In this document: in pieces, positions 34,026 to 47,800 of the stretch | Layout of the letters: every line of letters starts with the position of its first letter | Position numbering within the stretch: position 1 is the first letter of the stretch | Assembly: GCF_000003815.2 (NCBI RefSeq) | Contig: NC_049990.1 | Location: 19,573,258-19,637,257 of the forward strand | Direction: 5' to 3' | Source: Branchiostoma floridae | Lineage: Eukaryota > Chordata > Leptocardii > Amphioxiformes > Branchiostomatidae | DNA: 64,000 nucleotides | Made by a program: the position numbers and the translations under genes | The notes under the pieces: generated by a model | What the model saw: only the letters and a program-made list of their open reading frames with translations | Databases searched by the model: none | Told to the model about the DNA's origin: nothing

Positions 34026-37000
34026 CCTGTCAAATCTTCAGAACACGGTATCTCCCTTGTTCCTCAACCGAATGACTTGAAATTTGGCACAAGGGTAGAG
34101 TGGGCCAATACCCTCGGACGTTTTTTTTCATTTTTTCCATATCTGTCTCTTAAATGATTTTATTAAGGTTTTTTGGTCATCTTAAGACCAAAACTGTATA
34201 TTTGGGCCCCCTGTACCCTGGTATTATAACCGAATGAGCTGAAATTTGGTACAGATGTGCCTTGATAAGTCCCCCATATAGATTCAATATCAGTTTTGGT
34301 GTACAGTATAACGAAATACTTATTTTTGCGATTTTTTGGTCATTTTTTTTACCATAAAAGGACACTTTTGGCTCCTGTACCTTGGTTTTAGAACCGGATG
34401 ACCTGAAATTTAGTATAGGAGTGCCCTAGACATATGCGCACATGGATTCAATAACACTTGAGGCATACGGTACAATAAAATGCTCAATTTTGCGATTATT
34501 TGGCCATTTTATGACCAAAAAGTACACTTTTGGCTATTGTACTCTGGTTTTAAAACCAAATGACCTAAATTTTGGTAAAAGGGTGCACTAGATATTTATT
34601 CAAATGACACATGTATAATTTTTGTCATAGACTACGTCAAAATGATATATTTGGGGATTTTTTGTCATTTTCCAATAGCCAGAGGGGTCAATGACCTTAA
34701 GGTCGTTGACCCCCAGCTGCAGATTGGACCTACTGGCATATATGTCTATTTAATCTAATTAGATAGGTAACCAATCACTTAGCCTGAATCTATATCCTAA
34801 AGAGGGGGGGTGGCAGCCAATCAGCGAGCCCGGTGTTATCTGGAAGAGTCCATTCTTACACGGAGGGGTTCGTTTTTTTTTTAAATTCATCATTGGACTG
34901 GTGAAGTCTTTCAGTGGATGCATTTTTGGACAGGTCTATTTTGCAATTTTACAGAATGTGTGCTGGAAGAGTCTATTCTCGCACGGAGGGGGGATTTTTC
35001 AAAATTCATATTTTGGACTTTGGTGGCTTCTAGTTTGTCAAAGTCTTTCAGTAGGGTTATTTTTGGACTGGTCTAATTTGCAATTTTACATGGGTGTTCT
35101 GGAAGAGTCCATTCTTGCATAGAGGGGGCTTTTTTTTTAAATCCATTTTTTGGACTTCAGTGATTATGTCAAAGTCCTATTTTAGCGGATGTATTTTTGG
35201 ACTGCTCTACTTTACATGGAAGAGTCCATTTTTTGCACACGGAAGGGGGATTTTTTCAAATTCAGTTTTGAACGGGTGATGATTCAAAATTCAATTTTAG
35301 TGGAAGTGTTTTTAGACTGGTCTATTATAGCTTTTTATGCACTGGGACCTTTTTTGCTAAATTCAATTTTGGATTTGGTTTCTTATTCAAAAGGCCAAGG
35401 TTTCAGTGGGAGTATTTCTGGACTGGTCTATTGTGCAAATTCACATAGGGTGCACTGGAGTCCATTCTTGAACGGGGGAATTTTGTAAGACTCATTTTTG
35501 GGTTAAACCGTCATTAGTAAAAGTGATTTTTCAAATGGGTGATTTTGAAATAGCCTTTTGTTGCATGGGGAGGGAGATGGCTGAAATATGCTGTATTTGC
35601 TCTCAAGCAAATGTCGGCCTTTCTAGTTCAAACTCTGATTTTTTAATTGGCTTTACAGTCAAAATCGTTAAGGGACCAAAACCTATACACCTTGCCCCCA
35701 ATTCCAAGAGATACCTACTACTAAAAAATATTGACCATAGCATTTCCAGAAAACGAAATATCAAAGCCGGAATTTCCGCTTTTGTACCACGCCGCAAAGG
35801 GGGGGGGGGTTATAGTGAAACAATTTAAAGTCTTATAAAGACCTCTGAACATACCAAGTATTAAAAAATATATATCCAGGCGTTCACTAGTTAATTTGTG
35901 GACGAACATCTTCGTAAAACAGTCACTACAACACATTCCTTTCCCGGAGGTAACAATGCATGCACTATAACACATACCCTTCTGACGGATCCAATGCTAT
36001 GCCACCCGGATAGTCAAGGTCTTCGGACACAATGGCCCGAGCATGGCTTCCGTCCATTCTGGCAACACCGATTATTTCTGTCCAAGAGTCTGTCCAGTAG
36101 ATGTTCTGACCAGCATAGTCCAGTGCTAGTCCGTTTATTGAATACACACCTGGTAACATATAAAGCAATGGTCAGTTATAAACTCTACTAATACTCCTGC
36201 CAGAAATTATGAGAACATGAAATTGCTATGTAGTCTTGTTATTTTGATTAACGTTTTCCAGTATGGTTGGGATGTAACTTTGTAGTATTCGCTTGCTAGC
36301 GAGAATTTCACACTGATTTAGAGTTTTATTTTTAACATAACATATCGCACAGTATTGGGGTAGATTGGAAGAAAAACTACGTTTAATGAACAGCAATGGA
36401 GTATTCTATGATCGTTCCCATCTTTGGTATCTCTGCCTAATTTACAAGAATTTCCAAAAAGGTAAAAAATAACCACGATGCCCCAACTAGACCTTACAAC
36501 ATCATCTCTAAAAGTGATCAAATGACATCAAGCTATCATTTTCAATTTCTGATATTGGTAACGTTTCCCATTTTCTGAGACCTTTCAGGCCTCTTCTGAA
36601 GATCTTCTAATAGAAGCTTTGTGCCAATCCTTTGTTAATCTAACTTAGAGTTATTCCTAAGTGACTACCTACTATAAAACACATGTAGCTATATAGATGT
36701 GTTAAATATCTGACAAACTTACTGATGACGTTGTTGTCAATCAGCACATTCTTCCCTGAACCATCTCTTTTAGCCCGATAGATCATCTCGTCATAATAAT
36801 CGGACCAGTAGACATAGTCTGTTGCTGCATCATAGTCGAGTGCAGTGGGAGTGGTGGACTGTAGCGGAAGTGTGACTTTTGAACCGGAAGTGATGTTGAC
36901 CTCTATGATGTAGCCTGTATCATAATCGGCTACCAGGAGGAAATCTTCTCTCGAGTAAGGATCTGGAAAATATTAAGTTTGTTATGATTTAGGTGAACAC

Positions 37001-40000
37001 CAATCTATACATCGTTAAGTTGGTATCTCACTGCACTTGGGGCAAAGGTGCGGCACTGCGGGGCTCGTTCATGCGGCACTGTTATCTTACTTTCGCCGAT
37101 TTTGTTTATAATATAGATATTGCGTAATACGTAAAAGTATGGCCAAGGAGGTATGACTTAGAAGACAACATGTGTCAACAAAATACACAAAACGTAAGGA
37201 AACCATCGTTCTTCATCTCTGAAATTCGTTGAGTAATCTTTCGAATCCCGCAGTGCCGCACTGGTGCCCCAATTGCAATGAAATACCACCTTTAGTATTT
37301 GCTACAAGCTTGCAGCACTTCTTCCTGCCACATGGTGGCATTGCGGCAAGGATGCGATCCCAAGGCTATCACTGTTGCTGAGGAGTCACTGAGTACAAGA
37401 ATTCTAATCATTCCTTTGACGCCGTGAAACTACAATATCATGTTCTATGATGCCATCTTGAACATAACCGTCTGTCTTGAGCTATTATACATCATGCCCC
37501 ATATTTAGGATCCACGATTCAACCCGACAATAAACGACATAAGGTTACATATTCTAGACAAAATTTTTTACCGCTAAATTATAGACTGTAACTTTCAGGT
37601 CTTTAGTTGAAATAAGACAACATTTCTTAATTTTCATTACTTTTAGAGAAATTACTCTATTCAAAGATTTATCATTCTACCATACATTCATCTAATCTAT
37701 AAAACGGTTTCAACCAACATACCTGTCTGTGGTGTGGTAGTTTGTGGTGTGGTCATTGGAATGTTCGTAGGTCGGATGTGAGAACAGCTCACTTCGTCCG
37801 CCTGTATGTAGCGTCCGTCTGCACAGGCACACACCCGACTGTCTCCTAATGGTATACATAACTCCGTACACCCTCCGTTTCGCTGGTCACACGCACCTTT
37901 GTTTGAAATTGAAAAAAAAAGATGGCGGCGGCTATGATAGATCGAAATCGAGGCTAACGTTGCAACGTTTTGTGGCATATCGAGGCTAAAGTTTTGTCTG
38001 TTTGCTTCGTCGACCTTGTTTTTGATCTATCGTGGCCGCCGCGTGAGAAAGGTATATTATGTCTTTGTCAGTAGGCACTAATCCGCAAATCAACCTGGCC
38101 GGATTGGTAACAAAAAAAAAAAGTTTTACATCTTCAACAAAACAATGTAATAGAACTAACGAAATCTTATTTCGTAAACTGAACAACTATGAATAATTTT
38201 TCTTCTATTTGACAAGTTGGTATGCAATGAGCAGAAGTACAATTACAAATGTCAAAAGAATAAAAATTGTATCGGTTAATTCAAGCACACTTTAACATTA
38301 TTTTACCTTCTCAATCAATCCATGAAGAAAACCCCTTTAGATGGGAAATCAATATTAGGTGCCCCTGAGCCAGGCATTCCAAGATACAGTGAGAATTGGG
38401 TGTTCAGCTTAGAAGCTTGTTGGCTGTCCATCAATTCCATTTGACCATACAGGGAGCTGTAACTCTTGCCTTTTTCCAAACTTTAGCAAAAAGATATCCT
38501 TCTCTCTCCTTTATGTAAAACTTTTCAATCAATTATGTTCTTTAATTGCACTAGTTTAATGAATTGTTTACCTCTTGAGGGTGGTTGTTCACTGCCGTCG
38601 AACACGCGGACGCTGTGAGGAGTTGTCTGAAGCTGGACCGTCTTTTCTAACGTGCTCCTCAACCCGATACTGACGGTCCGGTTGGTACGGTCCGTCCACA
38701 GCTGAAAGTCCTTTGTCAAAAAGACACAAGACACACATTATTCTCACCACACTGAGTATAGACACATTACGATAATGATCTATCGACTTAGTACATTTTG
38801 GACAGGTTATACAATGGAATCAAGTTTAAATTTTAACATCTAGTTGTTATACGTCGTCATTTGTCAGATGGCAAAACTAGTCATCAGGTTACATTTTCTG
38901 CAGCCCTATCTGCTATCCGTTTTCTTGCAATTTTCCCAAGTAAATTATATATCTGTTGCTATAGACCCATACCTTGTAGACAGCCATTCCGAAGAGCTCT
39001 CCACCGTTGCTTGACCAGTAAGGTTCGACATCATTACCACGAAGGTTGGAGGACATCACTGTTCCGGTGTCACCTTCAGTCCAATATATCCTGCCATGAC
39101 AAAATGATTTCCATTAAAACTTCTGAATGACAGATTTATGCATTGAAAAAGAGGGAATGGGAATAAATCTGGTGTATAAGTGGGATACACTTTAGTCTCT
39201 ACCAGATTCCGCGGTCGCTGGAAAAACAAATGAAATGGAACAAATAGAGTAGTAAGCCGGCCAGAGAAGTACAGCCTGCTAGCGCCCTGTTCCCTAGCCG
39301 GCTGTACTATTTGTTCCATTTCTACGGTTGTTCCAGCTACCTATGGAGTCTGGTAGAGACTAGATAAACTTACCGACTGTTTAGAGGGTCGACTGCAATG
39401 CCAGTGGGGCTGCCGACAGACACATCAGATTGTGATGAAACTATCACTTCTTTCACTGTTCCAGCTAACGTAGAACTGGAGATGCGGCCAGTTTCCGTCC
39501 AGTACAGTATCCTTGAATTATGGTTAGAAAATATTAAGACATTTGAATAATTTTTTTTTTTTACTGTTTGGTGCTTTTGTTAATGACTCTGGCACAGATA
39601 CGGCTAGTGTGCTAAGGCTATGTTGATGTGTACCTAACGAATGTACAGTTTTAAGTAGATACGAAACTTAAAGAGAACTTAAACTAGATAAACAGGAAAA
39701 GAAACAACAGCACACTTACAATAACTATTGAATAATGTGCTGCTTCAATTTACTTATCTATGTTTCTATATTTTACATTATATACAAAAACTTGCCCATG
39801 CTGCTTACTTCTGTTCCGGCTGTACGGCGATTCCACTGGGCTGATCAAGACCTGACAGAAGAACCTTTCTGGAGCTACCATCCAATCGCGCAACATTAAT
39901 GGCTCCATTGGCTTTCTCCGTCCAGTAGATGTTAGAGGCAACCCAGTCAACAGCTAATCCTATAAACACAATGTTTATAACATAGTTTAACATGTCCAGT

Positions 40001-41842
40001 TCATATAGCACTGGTAGTATTTCTCACATTTTATACTGATGCACAGATGGTCGTCGAGACGTTTACTGAAAAGAAGGTTGTGTAACGAAGAAGACTTTGT
40101 TCAAGTTATCTACCAACCTGGCGAAATTATTTACGGACAATGTTTATCAGTTGACATTCCGCCATTGCCGGTGAATAGTTGTATGATTGGTTATCAAGTA
40201 CGGGAGAAAAAAATAACACGGTGCTAAAACTTGTACTACCTCCTATTCCTTGTCCTCCTGTGTAGATGGTCAAGGAGGAGTTTGTTGTCACGTCGTATTT
40301 CTGGATACTCTGTGTCCCATCTTCCATCTCTTTCGTGTAGTAGATTGCTTTTTCTGGTAAGAAATTTAAAAAAATGTGTGAGAATTGCATCATATTTTGA
40401 CTAACCACGTGTCTGACACATAATCTGAAATGACATAACACCATATGCATAACATGAAGAAACATCACATAATATAACATACTGAGTTTAGTTCAATTCA
40501 TCCTCTGTGTGATGTGACACCACTATTTCTGACGTCATATAGGCGTCATTGCCGTCGTCATTGGCAACAAAAGACTTGGCAGCTTTGACACCAATTATGT
40601 AACCTTTATAGTTATCGTTTTGTTTAATACCTGTAAGTATAGCTGAAATTTCATATTTAGACGATTTTAGCCCAAAATATGACATTATTACGTCATAATT
40701 ACGTCATATTACGTCATAACGATACAAAACTTACGGAAAATATAAAACTTTACTAGAACATCATTCCCTCTAAATTTGGTGATCGTAACCCAAGCCGTTT
40801 TGAAATTACGAAGGGGGGGTCAAAAGAGCCCCCCCCCCCGGTCCCAGGTATACCAAAAAAGCCCGGTCTAGATAGGGTTAAGTTCTGTTTACTATGTAAC
40901 ATATAGCAATAACATAAAAGGATACTACAAGAACATTCTGATTCTCAAACACCATTCAAAAAGACGTATCACCCATCGCATCCACATTTTTCCTACTCAA
41001 CCACGAATATATCCAATGCTTTCTCAAGCAGTAAATTTTATAGCAAAACTCTTACAAGTAACAAAAACACCCACCGTTGTAATTGAAATCCATAGCAACA
41101 GTTCTCCCTGCCCTCACCAAGACAGTCGGTTTAGAGTCTGCAGTTGCAGGCAGGTCGGCCAGGTTGTGTGGGAACTGTAGTATACCCTCATCCGTGGACA
41201 CAAGGAGAGCCTTGGTGAAGAGGTGGCCATCTGAGGAAAATTATCATAAGATGCATTTCAAGTGACATTTTTGTTTGATCCGTGTTATCCTGTACACTTT
41301 ATTAGATCACAGCTGGTATGTGGTAACTTTTTTTCCAAGATGAAAACAAAAACATAACATCGTCACTAAGAATAGTCAGACGTTAGACAAGTTGTTTTGA
41401 AGTTATAATCTACTTTGCTAATACACTCCACTGAGCGGAGAGACAACTACGTGGTATTTTCTGAACAGCGATCTCTCTATGAGAGAAAATGCTGAGTGTG
41501 TAAGATGCATTGGCCAGGACTTACTTTTCACGCAGGCTTGTTGGTCGTCTGCAAGGCTGTAATCAGGTAGACACAGACATTTGTGTCCACTTTGATCTCC
41601 CACACAGGTGTGCTGGCAGCCGCCATTGTTTTCCTGACAGTCGGCTGGTTATAAAACAAAAAAAGGACAAAAGAAACTTAGTAAGACCAGCAATGTGATA
41701 TTGACCTTACCGCATTAAATCAAACAACAACTTACATTGCAATGGTATTGTGAAAATGTTGTAATCCCAAACTTAGTACATAGCTTCATTAGTAATAGAG
41801 AGGTCATTAGAAGCGATCGAAGAATGATGGCAACTCTCTCTT

Positions 41843-41888
<46 letters not shown>

Positions 41889-44800
41889 CGCATTCAGCAT
41901 TCCAGATGTTTGTTGAATTAAAAAATGGCCTGTATCTAGAGCGAGTACAAGAACTAAATAGTAGACAGACAAGAGTAACAGATACAGGTACGTATTGACA
42001 TGTAACCTACATTGTGTCTGAGGTTGTCTGCTCTCGTCATAATACTCTACTGCCAAGATGTTGTCGCCTGGAGGATCGAAAGCCAGGATGTTTCGTGAGT
42101 TGTGGACGAAGTTTATGGTAGCGTCCGACCAGTCAGATGCCATAATCTCTTCCTGTATTAAAAAATAGATAGTAATATAGAATAGTTTTATTATAATTCA
42201 AGAATGCCACAGCAAGGTTTAGGCATGAGCTTATCCGGCCAAACTGTAACTTTATATAGTTTCATGTTTAGGCGTAAGTTTTCTTTCTCATTGTCGAGAA
42301 CCACTACTTGGCCTTCATCTAAATGACAGTAATCGTGTGCATTACATTCTGCTTGAAATAATTTCTAACAAAGAATAAAAATAGAACAAAAATTTTAACA
42401 TGTGCAATATCAACTTGATGACGGTTCAACTACTGCTAATATTTAATAATGATAAGGAGCTAATTTATTTATAAACAAAAGTAGAGACAATCTTGCTACG
42501 CAAGGCTTACGTCATATTTCCTACCCAGGGCAAGATCGGGCTGTTCGAATTAAATTGAATTACTTTTGGTCCACTTTGTGGTTTTCTTGTCTTTTATATC
42601 GTACTTTTCGTTCCCCAATACTACCCGTCCGGGCCCCTTTGTGACGTTAACCTAATCTGATACTCTAGAACAGTGTGTTGTTTAGTCGTTGCTATATATA
42701 TGACGTACAAAATATGCTATGGTAAACATGTAACTAACGTTTACCAATAATCAGCATGATTTGTGATGGGTCGGTTTACTTACACCGTCAAACGTGATGT
42801 CGTAGAAATGTGTCCCGGGTAAAGAGTAAAACTGTTGCCGATTGCCGCCACCAAAGTCACATGCATAGATTGCGTCAAGCTCGGTGTCGGCAAAATACAA
42901 CCTTGCAAAACAACAAAATAGATTAAATACTTAGTGATATTCTAGATAAAAAAAATCTTTGAACACAAACAAGTATCATCTAACTAACGTCGCTGCTTAC
43001 AAGAGAGGGCCTAGGCGTAAACAAATGAACAGTATGTTTGGGATATCATCTGTTAGCAGTGACGTCTATGTTGCAGTTCAATGTGAACCATATTACAGAC
43101 TGTCACCGAAAACGTCATCGAAAAAAAAAAACCTCTTGCTTGTGTACGAATCATCTTGCTATCCGGTGACTTACCAACCAACCTGGTGAAACTATTCATG
43201 GATCTCGAACCAATTAGTTTGCTAGGAATGGTATTCAAGAGTTTCACTGGTCCAAATGCAATTTCAATTTGAAAGCATCGGATAAAGATACAAATGTCCA
43301 AATTGAAAAGTCAAATGCCTAATATTCTATCTGCACTAATCTTCAAAAAGATCTGCTGAGGGCAAAAAGTATCCTAAGCACCAAAATAGTATTGGACTCG
43401 CTTCGGGGCGAGTTGGACACTGATAACCAATTAGAACGTACCCAATGCAAATGTAGCCCCAAAATGTACCTTCGATAAAAATATTTCAATGCCGTACAGG
43501 AATGATAACGATACAACTACAGAAGGACTTCTGGCGGCTTAAATATTGTTAGTTATTACTTACTGACCTGTTAGTGACGTAGTCAATCACCAGACCGCTT
43601 GGTCTTCCCAGATCAGAGTCCACGATCACCGTACGATTTTCTCCCGACAGCGTTGATCTCTCAATTTTGGGCGACTGACCCCAGTCACTCCAGAACACGT
43701 ACCTACAATTTTAGAAAGAAAATGACTCAACATAACATCTGTTTATTATCCTGCAAGACGCTCATGGTGAGAAACTTTAATGATAAGTTTAGAAACGCTG
43801 TGAGATGTCTGGAAATGCATATTGACAGATATACAAATGAATGTTGATAAAATAAGATAGACTTACGAATTGTAAGTACAAGTGATGCTCTCATATGGGA
43901 TTTTAAAGCGACGACATACCAATGCTAGGAGACATTGCACAACGTACATGAAACAACTATTCAAAGGTATATGATACAACCGTGAAGAGCCCCTGCTCTA
44001 TCCCAGATTCGTCCCGAACGGGGACGCAAACGGGATATCCAGAATACGTACTTCCCGAGCAACGGATGAGCAGTTGATGACAGGGAGGGATGGTAAAAGA
44101 GGCTAATACACATTCAAGACTCAAACTCAACCAGATGGCAAGTGGCATACGCATTAGGATGAGAATATATCACAGGGATATGTAAATGTAATCCCTTGAA
44201 CCACAATTTAAATGTGATGTCTTGAATCTTAAAATGCACATGTAGTATACCAACGTACGCTGCTGATGGATCCACGGCGATTCCTCTCGGTTTGTCCAGA
44301 CCTGTTTCAGTGATGATGTGGCTGTTACCACTGCTGTCACCTGGGCTGTAGGAGACCATGGTGATCCTGTTGTAGTTGAAGTCGGTGTAGTAGAGATTCT
44401 GGTTGACCCAATCGGCAGCTAGAGCCTCTGCCCCAGATGATATCACAGTCTTCAGTGTTGTTACTTCTCCTGTATTGACATCAACCTAAGTGGAAGGTAA
44501 CAAGATGGTAGAGGTAGTCTCATAGCCTTTTTGAGTCGACACGGGTATAGTTATTATCCATGTCTAGCTATAGGGCGGTGGAATAGGGCTATGCAAGGCT
44601 GGCTGGGCCCAATCCTCTCCTTCCACTTCCTTTCACTACCCAGGTAAATCTTTGCGGTGCTCTAATTATTGGGAAAGGCATTTAATTTGTTCACCCAGGT
44701 GCAAAGAGGTTAACCTGGGTAGTGAAAGGAAGCAGAAGGAGAGGATTGGGCCCATCCATCCAGGGGTTTCGAGAAAAGGACCTCTAGGTTCTGGGCTAAA

Positions 44801-47800
44801 CACCCTATAACCAAAACGACCTTATGGAAGTTGGAAGTGTTGTTACGAATGAACGGTGAGACATTGAAACATTGAATTTCATTTTCGTCACTGCATACAT
44901 GTAAGCCAATGGTTGAATACGTCGTGCAGTCAAGACATGTTTGGTGCAAAGAATTTACCATTCAGAACTTTATTTCATCTACCTGTTGTATCTCCTTCAT
45001 TCCAACATCAATCCAGAAGATACGGCCCTGACGGATGTCATAGTCGAAGGAGACAATGATTGATGGTGAGCTGGCCGACACCACTGTGGTGAGGGGCGCT
45101 GATTGGACATCAGGAGATCTGAAGATAGTACTGTTTCCTTCCATCATAGTAAGAAGCGTTTTCTCGTTAACTTCGTTGATCCAAAGGTAGCTTGGAGACT
45201 TTAGTTCTGTGAGGAATTTAAAAAGTTGTTATACCTATGACTGATGCAAACGGTGGTCTGGTGACTATCAAACAAATAATCGTAAAAAGGCAGTTGGTCA
45301 TGAATGAGATAAGATAAAGCTGGTAACTCACGTGTACTGAAGCTGCGGCACGTTGGCAACCTCACTGCGGCCGAGCGATTGGGCTTAGGTTTCAACGAAT
45401 TCTAATTTTTTTACGCTGTGTTTTGTTGTCTTTTTGTACGTTTTGCATGATATTCCCATTATATGGTAAAGAGTAGTACCGTGAAATCAAATTTAGGACG
45501 TAGAGTTGCCGCCAACGTGCCACAACCCCACCTATGGGGTAAGGAAAATTGTAAATACAGGATACTACAGCACTACTTAAAATGGCTGATGACTCAATGG
45601 CCGTTCTTACCGGGAGGAGCACATGTAGCGTTGTCATTTTGAAGCTGGAAGTAAGCTCTACATGCACAGGTTCTCCCTCCGGGACGAGCCAGACACATGT
45701 CCTGACATCCGCCATTCGACACTGAACAGGCTGCCAAAAAGGTTAACAAGTTACATGATTAAAACTAGCATTTTACAAACTCAAGTGTTAGCAAAGAAAA
45801 CTCATTTGCACATTAAACAAAAATAAAAGTTCATTCGACCAAGCATTGTCACAACTTAACCTGAAGATACTATTTTAACCGTCCGACTTTCGACATGGAC
45901 AAATATTTTTCTTTTGCCCTTCTCTCTTACTCCTTTTGAGGTAGACTAGTAAATCTATAGTACGAAACAGTAGACGCGCCTCCTAATTGATCATTGGAAA
46001 CGTCTGTCATCGAATTAGGCCTTTTTTCACCGCGAGTTTTTGTTTATCCATTTTGCGTTATTGTTTTTCTTTTCTTGCTAAGCAATACACTTACACGTCT
46101 TGAAGATCATAATCATTCTCCAATGTTCTCACTCGATGAATCCTTACCATTAGAGATGTATGCCACTACGTCAGGGCTGTACATGGCGATGCCGCGAAGA
46201 CTGGAGAATCCACCTGCGACTACTTGACTCGTTGTCTGGTCTGACTGCGATTTGGAATTACTGCAATTGAGCAGAAAACAGTGGTTAACAGTCAGCACGA
46301 ATCAGTTCTTATTTCCTCCATGAAAAATGGTCTGTGTGGTTGAGCTGTCGGATGTTTGTAGGTCACCATTTTTCAAATGCAAAAGAAAAGAATTTGCTTC
46401 AAATAGAGTTTTGGAAATGGTCAGCCGTTTCAACTGGAATGACACTGAGAAAACTGGCGGATTACGGTTGAAACGTCTGACCGTTTCCAAAACCATATCC
46501 AGTTACGTTGCTTGAGTAACTACTTTATGGCGTATCGTATCACCTGGATGTCTAACCTACATCTAAGTGCTACAAATATATTTTATCTGTATCAGTTTTA
46601 TCTAGTTATCTCTATGGTAAAGTGCTGCTTTTCAGTTCAGAGCAGGAAAATACACATAACAGACATCTAACATGACATGTTGTGTGACTTACGCTCCAAT
46701 ATAGCTGTTTGACGTACTGGTCCAGAACAAATCATGGGAATGCAGGCTGAGACCATAGAAGTTGCTGTCGGATTGTGTGACCACGGTTCGTCGATTGTTA
46801 CCATCCGGATCACAGCTCTGTATGCTGTACCTATAGGAGTCGCACCAATATAGGCGGCGTTCTATGAGGAAAATAAAATTTGGTTAACGAACATGATATC
46901 CTTTGGCCATGCGTACACCTCAAATATTTATGCCTACTCCCTTGAGGCGTCGCCAAAATGTTTAAAAAAGATATATCGTAATTTTAATGCAAAACGTTGG
47001 GACATCTTTTTGACATTCCTACAATCAAAATTATCTGCACATCCGAGTTTATCCATGTGACAGACAGAAATTCTTCTGATGAATTTTCTTACAAAACAAA
47101 AACTTTTTAACTGAAACGACTACCCTACAAGATCAATACATAAATAGATTTTTAAAAAGAACTTAACTCACCATTGAAATCGATGGCGATTCCAGTAGGT
47201 TCGCCTAGATCGCTATCGATGATTACTGTCCTCTCACTGCCGTCCATAGCAGCACGCTCGATCTTCGCCGGTGATCCCCAAAATCCCTCGTCCGTCCAGT
47301 ACATGTAACTATGAGGAAGGTAAGAGGGGTTATGGCCAAATAGTGATGTTTATCAGTCAATTCATATTTTAGATAAAATGCATTGTTAAAAGCTAAGGGC
47401 ATGACTCGCCGTACGTTCGAATACATGCTGTCTACGTGCCAAAGCGTGGGCAAGCTTTGGGGATCCGTAAGTGGTAAGTGCCGCCTCCGTACGAACTCGT
47501 AGGGAACCCGACGGATTTTGGAGCACTCAGACAGGCAGTAGAACTTTACATGCAAGCAAGTCTTTGTGTGCCATCGGGCTGCGGATTCGCCCCGCGCATG
47601 CCCTGTACAGCCTGAACGTTTTCAGAAATACGTAGCGGACGTGGCCTCCCAAAAAACGTAGTGAAATTGCACGTACGACGGGTTGAACTTTTAGTTAAAG
47701 AAAACGAATGAGAAGATACCATATACCATATATATATATGACACATACCCTTCCTTTGGATCCAAGACAATGCCATTTGGCCAGGCAAGGTTTTCGGACA

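Noticed and set aside
34842-35545. Plus-strand frames of 60-100 codons in the tandem array
   Set aside because: They follow the repeat unit, change frame between units and lack splice signals.
34020-35545. CRISPR-like array
   Set aside because: Units are long, diverged and contiguous without short identical repeats and unique spacers; the genome is eukaryotic.
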